From NCBI GenBank assembly GCA_031082285.1, contig JAVHLK010000018.1, positions 1 to 61,259 of the forward strand: a stretch of 61,259 nucleotides of DNA. Reading direction: 5' to 3'. A program made the translations under genes and the position numbers. Origin of the DNA: Desulfomonilaceae bacterium. GTDB taxonomy: Bacteria; Desulfobacterota; Desulfomonilia; Desulfomonilales; Desulfomonilaceae. Positions 46,043 through 54,432 of this stretch are shown here, piece after piece (positions within the stretch are counted from its first letter, which is position 1; each line of letters starts with the position of its first letter). The notes under the pieces are model-generated. The model was not told where the DNA came from, did not search any database, and saw only the letters and a program-made list of their open reading frames with translations.

Positions 46043-47899
46043 TCACCGTGCGAACTGCTCGAACCACTCATTGAAGAACAGAAGCAACCAGATCCTGTGG
46101 GTGTGGTCGGATCGCCCGGACTGATGCTCTTTCCAGAGATTCTCCACGAAGCGCGCGTCAAAGTAACCGTGAGGTGCGTCCATGAGGCGCTCCTCCGCCC
46201 AAGGTTGGAGGTCCGTCTTGAACCATTGACCCAATGGAACTTGAAATCCGTACTTGGAGCGTTTGAGAATCGCGTCGGGCACGCGACCTCGAGCCGTGCG
46301 GCGGAGAATGCTCTTCGTAGTCATTCCGTGTATCTTGGACGACCACGGCAATCGGCACGCCCACTCGACGATCCTGTAATCCAGGAGGGGGCATCGCACT
46401 TCCAGAGAATGAGCCATGCTCATCCGGTCAACTTTGGTAAGTATGTCTTCCGCGAGGTATGTCTCAATGTCCGTCATCATCATCTGATTGACCGGATCCA
46501 GCCCCGACCATTCTGCGGCACAAGACAAGACCGGATCGGCATCGACCCGGTAGTCGACTCCGGTGAGGCGCGCGGTCTCCGCACTGGAAAAGGTGCGCGG
46601 GATCACGGCCAACGGGTTCTCGCGCATGCGGGCCGCGGCCTTGACGAACAGTTTGAGTTTCTTGATCGGGCTGGTCCCGTAGTAGTCCGTGGTTTCGGGC
46701 AGCCGATGTGCAAGAGGTTCAATCGCATACTTTCGCAAGCGTAACGGCAATTTGTCGTAGAGAATCTGAAAGCGTCGCGCCAGGTAACGCTCGTACCCTC
46801 CGAACAATTCGTCGCCTCCGTCTCCGGAGAGTGCCACGGTCACATGTTTCCTGGTCTCCCTGCAAAGGTGCCACGTGGGAATGGCCGACGAGTCTCCGAA
46901 CGGCTCCCCGAAATGGCGCACCAACCTGGTGAAGACGTCTCGAATGTCGTACCGCACCGCGTGTTCGCGGTGCTCGGTACCCAGTGAATCCGCGGCCAGG
47001 CGAGCCCACTTCGACTCATCGTGGCTGGTTCCCGGAAACGATATGCTGAAGGTTTTCACTTTCCCCGTCGTACCGCCCCGCATCAGAGAGGTAACCAGCG
47101 TGGAATCGATTCCGCCGCTCAAGAAGGACCCAAGAGGCACGTCCGAGACGAGACGCATCTTCACCGCGTCCGAGAGCAGTTCCCCAAGATCGTCCGGTCC
47201 TTGACCGCCGTTGCCGGCCTCCTCAGGCGCGGGATGCCGCCAATACCGGTACAACGCGAAACCTTCCGCGTTGAAGACCGCCGCGTGTGCCGGCGGTAAT
47301 TTGTGGACACCCTGAAAGATCGTATGATCTCCAGGTATGAAATCGTAAAGAAGGTACTCGACCAGCGATTGTTCCGATATAGTGCGAGGAACGGAAGGAT
47401 CTTGGAGCAGGGAATTGAGTTCGGAAGAGAAACACAACCTGCTCCCGTCACGAAAGTAATACAGGGGTTTCTTACCGACCCTGTCCCGTGCCAAGACAAG
47501 CTCTTGCCTGCGTTGGTCCCACACCGCGAAGCTGAACATGCCGTTGAGCTCGCCCAGCATGGCACGCCGCTTAGCACGGTACAGTTCGAGGAGCACCTCG
47601 GTGTCCGAACGCGTCCGAAAGCGGTGCCCTCGAGCTTCGAGATCCTTCCGCAATTGGATGAAATTGTATATCTCGCCGTTGAAGACCACCGCGGTCATGC
47701 CGTCGAGCGAGAGCATGGGCTGATTGGCCGAATCCGTCAGGTCGAGAATCGACAGGCGTCGATGGCCGAGCGTACATGAACCAAACCCGCAGGTCCCGCC
47801 CGCGTCCGGGCCTCTGTGCTCCAACGCGCGATTCATGGCATCCAAGACATCCATGGAAGGGGGCGCTTGAAAATCGACAATGCCGCATATTCCGCACAT
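46043..47899 (-). CDS. asnB: Glutamine-hydrolysing asparagine synthetase AsnB
   Basis: A 618-residue two-domain enzyme. The N-terminal Ntn amidotransferase begins MCGICGIVDF (Cys2 nucleophile after Met removal) with RALEHRGPDAGG and VVFNGEIYNF; the synthetase domain has VPLGSFLSGGIDST (PP-loop) and VALSGGDG-like LSGDGGDELFGGYERYL. It makes asparagine from aspartate and glutamine with ATP. In deltaproteobacteria such enzymes often sit in surface-polysaccharide loci, and a radical SAM gene is next door, but nothing proves that role here. The start has GAGGAG 12 bases upstream, weakly spaced. Confidence 0.94.
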   Translation of the reverse strand: MCGICGIVDFQAPPSMDVLDAMNRALEHRGPDAGGTCGFGSCTLGHRRLSILDLTDSANQPMLSLDGMTAVVFNGEIYNFIQLRKDLEARGHRFRTRSDTEVLLELYRAKRRAMLGELNGMFSFAVWDQRRQELVLARDRVGKKPLYYFRDGSRLCFSSELNSLLQDPSVPRTISEQSLVEYLLYDFIPGDHTIFQGVHKLPPAHAAVFNAEGFALYRYWRHPAPEEAGNGGQGPDDLGELLSDAVKMRLVSDVPLGSFLSGGIDSTLVTSLMRGGTTGKVKTFSISFPGTSHDESKWARLAADSLGTEHREHAVRYDIRDVFTRLVRHFGEPFGDSSAIPTWHLCRETRKHVTVALSGDGGDELFGGYERYLARRFQILYDKLPLRLRKYAIEPLAHRLPETTDYYGTSPIKKLKLFVKAAARMRENPLAVIPRTFSSAETARLTGVDYRVDADPVLSCAAEWSGLDPVNQMMMTDIETYLAEDILTKVDRMSMAHSLEVRCPLLDYRIVEWACRLPWSSKIHGMTTKSILRRTARGRVPDAILKRSKYGFQVPLGQWFKTDLQPWAEERLMDAPHGYFDARFVENLWKEHQSGRSDHTHRIWLLLFFNEWFEQFAR

Positions 47900-48139
47900 T
47901 TACTCGCTCGGCTCCTCGGTACGCGAATCGGTTGGTTGAACCGAGACCACTATACGATGAAACCGGACCGTTCGTGCAACATTCGTGTCGTCCGACATGC
48001 GTCCCGGATCTCCTCCGAGCCTTGACTCAGAATAGCTACGTTCTTCTTGACATTTACATTATTATATGCAAGTTGTTTCACGCGATTGGCCATAACCAGT
48101 TGTGGCCTCATAAATACTCGACCTACACCGAGGAGCCTG

Positions 48140-50263
48140 ATGATGGTCCGGTTGAGATGCCCCGAATGCGGATACCTCCAAACGCTCTCTGAAGAAAGGT
48201 TCCTGTCAATATCCGACGATTTCCTCACCTGTCCCCACTGTCGCGCGCACGTTCCCAAGCAATGGGAACCCGAATCCGAAGAGGCCGTACCGGACGAGGT
48301 GCGCCACAAGATGCAAGCATTTTCGAGGCGAATTCTCAATGGCGGGAATGCCGCGCGTGAAGTGGTCCATGCCCTGGAATCGCTGGTGCGGCGTCACGGC
48401 CCGGTTGAGGAAAGCATCAAGGCGTTGGGCGTGGGGTACGCACATATCGGTGAAACGAGAAAAGCCGAATCATTTCTCATCCAGGCTCTCAGTCAGAATC
48501 CTCATGATCCGGAAGCGCTTCACAGCCTCATGGAAATACTAATGTCCCTGAAGAAATACAATGAGGCCGTGGAGGTGGGGAGAGCGATCATCGACATTCT
48601 CGGCCGGCGGACCCCCGACGAGGACGTCGCGTTTCTTGCCATGGCTCTTGCCGGCTTGGACAGGAAGGATGAAGCTTTGGCCCTCATGGATTCCTTTCCC
48701 GATCTGGCCCCTCGTAATCAAGTCGTGAAGCAGGCCAGACGAGAACTGACTCGGGGAACCGCCTTCGGGCTCGCCGGCCTATTGGGAGAAACAGGACCCT
48801 TGCACAGGCTCTTTAAAGGCAAAGGAAGGAATCTCCTGTGGCCTTCGTCCAGCACGTCGGGTGAAGACCGGAGCCGTTCGGCAGGAGTGCCGGACTCGCC
48901 CCCGGAGCGCACTTCCGTGCAGCGGGAGCTCACAACGCCTCCTCCTGAACCCAAACCGGCTCGCAAGAAAGCCGAGAAGTATAGAGCGACATTGGAATAC
49001 TGGATTTATGCGCCGGCGCCGGCCGGCCCCGAGTGGGAAGACGTGATGAATGCACTCGGCGAGCGACATCCTCGCAAAGCCGAACGGGAGAGAATAGTCA
49101 AGCTTCTGGAATCGCTTGTGGAACGCAACGACCTCACGGTGGACTACATACTCAAGGAAGAAGCGGGCGATCTGTTTGATTACCCTGAAGATCTGATACC
49201 TCAGAACTCCAGAGATCTCAGCGACGATGACCGTGAAGTGCTGTTGAACGCGGAAATGATCGTACGTATTCGCCTGTCTTTGGCAAATTACCCCGGAGTT
49301 GAAGGTCTCGTCTTCATGGTCCGGTTTGTGGAGGCGGTACGAGGTCTCACCGGGGGAGTGGTGCAGGACGCGATATCCCACACGCTCTGGGGTACCGAGA
49401 TGTGGAAAGCCTGCGTCGTGAACCCGAAGAAGAACCTCCTGGAATCCCATGTGCAATTCGAGGCTCTTGACGAGGGCGGGGTGGTATGGATTCACAGCCA
49501 CGGCATGCAGAAATTTGGTCTTCCCGACTTGGAAATCGAAGGAATTCCTTCGCGGTTGACCGGAGTCGGCCATCGGCTCGTCATTCTCATTGGAGAAACC
49601 CTGGTGGGAGCCCGAGACGCGGGCCTGGATTTCAGTTCCCCGTTCTCGATTCCAGGTCGGCCCATCGCGTTCAAGGTCACGACCCAACCCCGCGACGAAG
49701 AGGGCCACTTTCCTTCGGGGAGTCTCAAGATCCATCCCTACGTGTCCGGGGGCGATCCGGGAAGCCCTGACGCCATTCTTACCGTTTTGGCTTCACTGCA
49801 GGAACGGACGGCCCCGGCCGGTTCGGACGCTGAAGGAATGACGCGTGAGCCCGCGGAGGAGGATCGATCCGCGGTTGATGACTCGGGCCCGGCGAAAGAT
49901 GCGCTCCGAAACATGCTCTTGAAGGCTCACAGAAAGGCGAGAAACGATCTTCCGGAATTCAAGAAGAGCTTTCAGGAGACCCGACGATCGGGGACGCACG
50001 TTCACGCGGTCAAGGTGGGCTTTCCTGCTCAGGACGGGGAATTCGAGTGGATGTGGGTGTCACTGGATGCATGGCGAGGGAAATCTCTGGTGGGTCATGT
50101 GGAGAACAACCCGGTACTGAGAAAGGACCTGCAAAGAGGGAGCAGAGTGCAGATCAATGAAGGTCAGATTTTTGACTGGGTGGTCACTCATGGCGGCGAA
50201 ATTGTAAAAGGGCCGTATACCGAAGACGTCGAAGTTTCTTGCCGAGTCCCGGGCCAAGGATAG
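48140..50263 (+). CDS. Zinc-ribbon / TPR / DUF2314 protein
   Basis: A 707-residue soluble protein with an unusual domain set. Residues 1-40 are a zinc ribbon (C7, C10, C31, C34 in CPECGYLQ and LTCPHCRAH). Residues about 85-240 contain tetratricopeptide-like repeats (VGYAHIGETRKAESFLIQAL). A Pro-rich linker (about 250-300) leads to a mixed alpha/beta domain (about 300-560) that I do not recognise, then a C-terminal DUF2314 domain (about 610-700) with DLPEFKKSFQETRR, FEWMWVSLDAWRGKSLVGHV and FDWVVTHGGEIVKGPYTEDV. No signal peptide; cytoplasmic. The start at 48140 has GAGGAG upstream; the next codon is also ATG. It converges on the first caspase gene. Confidence 0.85.
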   Translation: MMVRLRCPECGYLQTLSEERFLSISDDFLTCPHCRAHVPKQWEPESEEAVPDEVRHKMQAFSRRILNGGNAAREVVHALESLVRRHGPVEESIKALGVGYAHIGETRKAESFLIQALSQNPHDPEALHSLMEILMSLKKYNEAVEVGRAIIDILGRRTPDEDVAFLAMALAGLDRKDEALALMDSFPDLAPRNQVVKQARRELTRGTAFGLAGLLGETGPLHRLFKGKGRNLLWPSSSTSGEDRSRSAGVPDSPPERTSVQRELTTPPPEPKPARKKAEKYRATLEYWIYAPAPAGPEWEDVMNALGERHPRKAERERIVKLLESLVERNDLTVDYILKEEAGDLFDYPEDLIPQNSRDLSDDDREVLLNAEMIVRIRLSLANYPGVEGLVFMVRFVEAVRGLTGGVVQDAISHTLWGTEMWKACVVNPKKNLLESHVQFEALDEGGVVWIHSHGMQKFGLPDLEIEGIPSRLTGVGHRLVILIGETLVGARDAGLDFSSPFSIPGRPIAFKVTTQPRDEEGHFPSGSLKIHPYVSGGDPGSPDAILTVLASLQERTAPAGSDAEGMTREPAEEDRSAVDDSGPAKDALRNMLLKAHRKARNDLPEFKKSFQETRRSGTHVHAVKVGFPAQDGEFEWMWVSLDAWRGKSLVGHVENNPVLRKDLQRGSRVQINEGQIFDWVVTHGGEIVKGPYTEDVEVSCRVPGQG

Positions 50264-50311
50264 TTCCGAGACTCGACGGCTGCGGCCTGGCCGTACGCCG
50301 CCTCCCCCGCA

Positions 50312-52135
50312 CTACTTGCCCGAGCCGAACGATTCCAGCAGCCATATGCGTGAGGTCCAAGGACCTCGGGGAGTACCTGAGGGTGCGAGTTCATCCCAGA
50401 GCGCATCCAGAAAGGCTGTTTGATCTGTGAGCCAAGGGCTTTGGGCACTCCCGATGTCGTTCTCCTTCCAGAATGGGATCAGCGACTCCGGCGACCGGTC
50501 CAATGCCACGGCAACGATCATCTCTCGTCCGAAGGGAGGTTGCACGGTAAGCGAGCCGTCCTCGCCTATTTTGGTGGTTTCACGGGTCCCAAGCTTGGCA
50601 CCGCGTCCATCCGGACCCGGATACAAGGGGTGAATAACTCCCAAGGTGTCCACATTGAACACCAAAAGGTAGGAAGGTCTGTCCGTACGTGCCTCAAACA
50701 CCATGGCGTCCCCGCTCACCACTTCTCCATTCATACGCTCCGGGTTGCCCACAAGGGAATATTGGGCCTCCAAACCGATCTGTCGGCCGGGATTCCGTAA
50801 CGCAGCCACGCTGGTCTGCACGTACAACGCTCTCAGATTCTTGAGCAACTTTTCGATCGCTTCGCCGAGCGAAGCACTCGTGTGTGACTCCCAGTAGCGG
50901 CCTGACGAATCGGTCAGTCTGGCTCCATACCTGCCGTCTTTCTTGTCCAAATCGACAATGCACGTCGCGCCGTTCTGAGAGGCCTTCCACAGTATCCCTT
51001 TCGCCTTTCCTGAAATAGACGACTGGATTTGCGCTCTCTTTGCCTCCACCTCGTCTGAGTTCGTCCGGAGGAAGCACGCGAGTTGACGCGGCCGTTCGAG
51101 AGCCCGTTTCGCGACACCGGCCTTGCCTCTGAACGGAAGCTCATAGAGGCTCTTGGGAAAAACCCGGTGCGTCGGTCTCTGTGGGTGGCCCGCTTCCTTG
51201 ACCCGTCGGCCGACATAGTCCGCCAATTCTTGAAACGTGATGACCCCGTCTCCATCAAGGTCCGCGAGGCCGGTAAGCGCGTGATACAGGTGCCACGAAA
51301 AAACGCTGTGCCAGCCCTTGGGAAACTGATCGAAATAGACGACATCCGCGAGCTGGGAATCCTCGGCTGCGGTGAAGGTCACAATTCGCACTCCCTCCGC
51401 GACGAGATCCGACCCGATCCCCGACGTACCCTTTGAAACCCGACTCTCAGGGGGAGAGGCCGCCCTGGGCTCGAAGACGCCCTTGGGGACTATGGGTCTC
51501 ATAATCGTTTTGTGTTTAACAAATCGCGGGTTGACGCTCTTGTGAACCGTTCCCGAATGGCAGGCATCTATGATGAACGCCACTGTCCGGTCTTTCATCC
51601 GTCGCAGCAGCTCGTGGATCTCATCGTCCAGAAGAAACTCTCGTGCTTCCTTGGAATCGAACGCAGCCCCCTTTTTCCCTGCGAACGTGCGCTGGGACAA
51701 ACCCTTGGGTACGACGGCATCCCATGCCATGAGTGCTTCGTCTTTCCCGTCATCGATCTCGTCGCCGCTCTCGTCCCATATCTGAACCCCGTGCCCGCTG
51801 AAGTAAAACAGGGCCTTGTCGCCCGGACCGGTGCCGGCGATCAGCCAGTCTTCAAACTCCTTGACAATGTTTCTCTTGGTTGCCTGCTCGTCTATCAGAA
51901 CCTTTATCTCCTCAGCTTTGAACATGTTGCCTTTGATCAGGACTTCTCTGATGAGAGCGACATCCGCCCGAACTCCCGGGAGATCGAATTCAGGATTGGG
52001 ATAGTTCTCCACGCCGACGAGAAGGGCCTTGCCGCCGGCCGCGGCTTCATGGTGAGCCGGGCAGGCGAGCACCATCGCGAGCACCAGGCATATCATCGCT
52101 TTGATTGTCGTCGGCATGGATTTGCTCTCACTCAT
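50312..52135 (-). CDS. Exported caspase-like protease (peptidase C14) with EF-hand loop
   Basis: A 607-residue protein. A signal sequence (about 8-33) ends with VLACPAHHEAAA and may be a lipoprotein signal with Cys25, though the residue before last is atypical. The caspase fold follows: KALLVGVENY (38-47), catalytic His115 in FYFSGHGVQ and Cys192 in FIIDACHSGT, both intact. After it is a canonical EF-hand loop D292-L-D-G-D-G-V-I-T-F-Q-E303, then a C-terminal region (about 430-590) resembling DUF4384 (YLLVFNVDTLGVIHPLYP). Family members cleave after basic residues or act in cell-death signalling; here the target is unknown. A second caspase gene lies just upstream on the same strand. Confidence 0.9.
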   Translation of the reverse strand: MSESKSMPTTIKAMICLVLAMVLACPAHHEAAAGGKALLVGVENYPNPEFDLPGVRADVALIREVLIKGNMFKAEEIKVLIDEQATKRNIVKEFEDWLIAGTGPGDKALFYFSGHGVQIWDESGDEIDDGKDEALMAWDAVVPKGLSQRTFAGKKGAAFDSKEAREFLLDDEIHELLRRMKDRTVAFIIDACHSGTVHKSVNPRFVKHKTIMRPIVPKGVFEPRAASPPESRVSKGTSGIGSDLVAEGVRIVTFTAAEDSQLADVVYFDQFPKGWHSVFSWHLYHALTGLADLDGDGVITFQELADYVGRRVKEAGHPQRPTHRVFPKSLYELPFRGKAGVAKRALERPRQLACFLRTNSDEVEAKRAQIQSSISGKAKGILWKASQNGATCIVDLDKKDGRYGARLTDSSGRYWESHTSASLGEAIEKLLKNLRALYVQTSVAALRNPGRQIGLEAQYSLVGNPERMNGEVVSGDAMVFEARTDRPSYLLVFNVDTLGVIHPLYPGPDGRGAKLGTRETTKIGEDGSLTVQPPFGREMIVAVALDRSPESLIPFWKENDIGSAQSPWLTDQTAFLDALWDELAPSGTPRGPWTSRIWLLESFGSGK

Positions 52136-52258
52136 TCCGAATTGCGCACATACGCATGGGTAGTGGGTCCCGTCTTCGGGAGCGCCGGTCCCGCGTTCCG
52201 CGCGGGATGCCGGTACTCTTCGGGTCGTTACTGTTCGCCCGGCTTCCAAGAGACTCGA

Positions 52259-53896
52259 TCACTTCTTGGTGACCCAAAACCAGACCGACCGAGCCGTATC
52301 AAGGGTGGCCGATTCGATGGTCTGAGACAAGTACTCGAATGATGTGTTCTTGTCGTACGTGACGGTCTTCGAGGGAGTCGGGGCTACTTTCCGTCGGATC
52401 GATTTCGTCGGGGCCATAGTCTTTTCGAGAAATTCCTGCATCCGTTCTCTTGCCTGCACGTAATCGGAAGTGGGCTTCTGATCCTTCCCGATCGTCTCAA
52501 GATGCTCGTACAGGTCTTCGAGCCGGGCGTTGCGGCTTCGGGAAGCCATCACATAGACCTTCTCCTTGCCTCCGTACGACCCGTGACTGAGCCACGAGTG
52601 CTTTCCCGGAATCCAGTAGATGGCGCCCCCCTTGAGCGGGTTGGTCATGTCGTTTCCGGGAGCCAGATAGTCCGATCCGGGAAAGAGGCGATAGATCTCT
52701 CCCTTCTGATCGATCTGGTACACATACACATGGCTCGTCGCATGAGGTCTCAAACCGATCTGGTAGTTCTGGCCGAGATACATGGTTGCGCCGTCTTCTA
52801 TGGAAATGTCCCGGCAAAGCGGATCGTCGCACCTGACGACCCCTTCGGGGGGATCGATACAATCGGGGTTGCTGCATCGCGGGTCCTGGGCCACAAACCA
52901 GACGTCGCACTTCACCGTGTCCGGGAGGTCTCCCAGGACGGCAAGCGGAAACTTGCCGGTCACCGTGCCATGTTTCAGAGGGTGTTGAGCCCCTTGCGTT
53001 TCGTCTTTCGTGCGCTGATACACGTACTCGTAGACTTCATCCAGAGTGATGATGCCGTCACGGTTGATGTCCGCCGCGCCTCGGAGCCCCTCGAGGAGGT
53101 AGTGGGTAAAAACGCTGTTGGCGAGGTTGGTCTTTTCTTGCGAATACTCGTCGGGCTTGCTTGACGAAAGCACCACTCGGCCCGCGGATTCAGCGAAACT
53201 CTCCATGAACTCTTTCAGGGGCGGCCGTATCGACTTGGTGCCGGTGCTCGTAAATCCTCCCGCGTGGCACGCATCGGCAATGAGAACCGCCTTGTTCGCA
53301 TCGAGTCTGTCCAAGAACCGCAGTCCGGACATGTCGACCGCGGTCGCGTGAAGATAATCCGGATCCGAGTCATGTGTGAGAAAATAGAATTTTCCCGGAG
53401 TCCGGACGTCCCCCGATCCGTGACCGCTGAAAAAGAGAATCACCGTGTCGTCTTTTCCCGCCGTACGCAAGTCGTGATAGAGAAACTTCTCCACTTCCTT
53501 CTTTGTGGCCTGTTCATCCACGAGAAGCTTCACATGAGTCTTCTTGAATACCCGTCGCTGTGTGGACAGAAACTCGGCGAAATCCTTGGCGTCCTTTGCG
53601 GAGAGTCGCAATTTCGGTACGGCTTTCGACGCGTACGAAGACACTCCGACGACAAGGGCATAGAGGTCTCCCGTTCCCATAACCTGGCGTGAGTCGTCGG
53701 GCGCCGCGGGAACGGCCCGACGGACGGCCTTGATCTCGTCTTGTGCATCTGCCGGTGCGGAGATAACGATCTGTCCCCCAAGTAAGGCGAACAAGGCAGA
53801 CCATAAGAGAACGGTTCCGAGCATTGCCTTGAAAGCCCAGCCCACGCGATGCAAGCCGCTGCGGGGAACATGTCGGTCATTACAGGGAGGAGCCAT
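52259..53896 (-). CDS. Second exported caspase-like protease with EF-hand loop
   Basis: A 545-residue protein. Residues about 20-52 are a hydrophobic segment ending ISAPADAQ, a likely cleavable signal. The caspase fold starts at DLYALVVGVSSY (77-88); His159 is in ILFFSGHGSG and Cys210 in LIADACHAGG. An EF-hand loop D276-I-N-R-D-G-I-I-T-L-D-E287 follows at the same relative place as in the neighbour. A Cys-rich insert (about 340-375, with SNPDC and DDPLC) and a DUF4384-like tail (about 385-470) complete it. The ATG at 53896 follows GGAGG. The first caspase gene starts 123 bases downstream, so the two likely form an operon; they are similar in layout but distinct in sequence. Confidence 0.9.
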   Translation of the reverse strand: MAPPCNDRHVPRSGLHRVGWAFKAMLGTVLLWSALFALLGGQIVISAPADAQDEIKAVRRAVPAAPDDSRQVMGTGDLYALVVGVSSYASKAVPKLRLSAKDAKDFAEFLSTQRRVFKKTHVKLLVDEQATKKEVEKFLYHDLRTAGKDDTVILFFSGHGSGDVRTPGKFYFLTHDSDPDYLHATAVDMSGLRFLDRLDANKAVLIADACHAGGFTSTGTKSIRPPLKEFMESFAESAGRVVLSSSKPDEYSQEKTNLANSVFTHYLLEGLRGAADINRDGIITLDEVYEYVYQRTKDETQGAQHPLKHGTVTGKFPLAVLGDLPDTVKCDVWFVAQDPRCSNPDCIDPPEGVVRCDDPLCRDISIEDGATMYLGQNYQIGLRPHATSHVYVYQIDQKGEIYRLFPGSDYLAPGNDMTNPLKGGAIYWIPGKHSWLSHGSYGGKEKVYVMASRSRNARLEDLYEHLETIGKDQKPTSDYVQARERMQEFLEKTMAPTKSIRRKVAPTPSKTVTYDKNTSFEYLSQTIESATLDTARSVWFWVTKK

Positions 53897-54432
53897 CTTT
53901 TTCCTCCACCGGGTAGAGCCAGGGACAGCGAGTGATGCACACCTTAGGGCCGGCTGAGGCCGCCGGCGAGCCGGCGATCACGACGCACTATGAACGTCTC
54001 TCGCTGAAGCAGACCATCTCGCCAAAGACCAGGCAGAGCCCGGAAGACAGGCATTCCCAGGCGGAGCCCTGAGCATGTCCCATATTTTTTTCCGGCACCG
54101 TGCGAATCATCTGACAATAGGCCGACCGATTGGACATACAGACCAACCAGAGCCCCGCAGGGGCTCACCGTGACTAGCCACGGGTTTCAACCCGTGGTAA
54201 GAGGCATCAACCAAATTGTCTGATCGGCCCTGAAGGGGCCGACCAAGGAATCACGGCATCCGTTGCCCATTTGGTGGACTCCTTCAGAGTCCATAACCAT
54301 CTATTATTGCACACTGTTTCCATGGGTTGAAACCCATGGCTATTCAAGGTATGCCCTTTCAGGGCATGGGCACGGTGCCGGCGACCCAAGACATGGGTAA
54401 AGCTCGAGACAAAAATCCGAGAACGAGATAGA
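53897..54432. other. 536-bp gene-free spacer between CHAT and caspase genes
   Basis: Contains the six-hairpin array (54067-54382) and additional palindromic sequence (for example CGCCGGC/GCCGGCG near 53960). No open frame has protein features. It splits what may once have been one operon. Confidence 0.65.
54067..54382 (-). repeat. Six-hairpin repeat array, long copy of a dispersed element
   Basis: A run of short perfect palindromes: GAGCCCC/GGGGCTC (54150-54166), CCACGGG/CCCGTGG (54178-54197), TCGGCCC/GGGCCGA (54224-54242), TGGACTC/GAGTCCA (54275-54293), CCATGGG/CCCATGG (54320-54339), ATGCCCT/AGGGCAT (54351-54367). Stems are 7 bases and loops 3-6. Both ends match 11545-11714 in reverse orientation. 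It resembles REP/BIME-like elements; no associated transposase is in the window. Confidence 0.85.

Noticed and set aside
48047-48075. TTGACA at 48047 as a promoter for the DUF2314 gene
   Set aside because: No acceptable -10 box lies 16-18 bases downstream.
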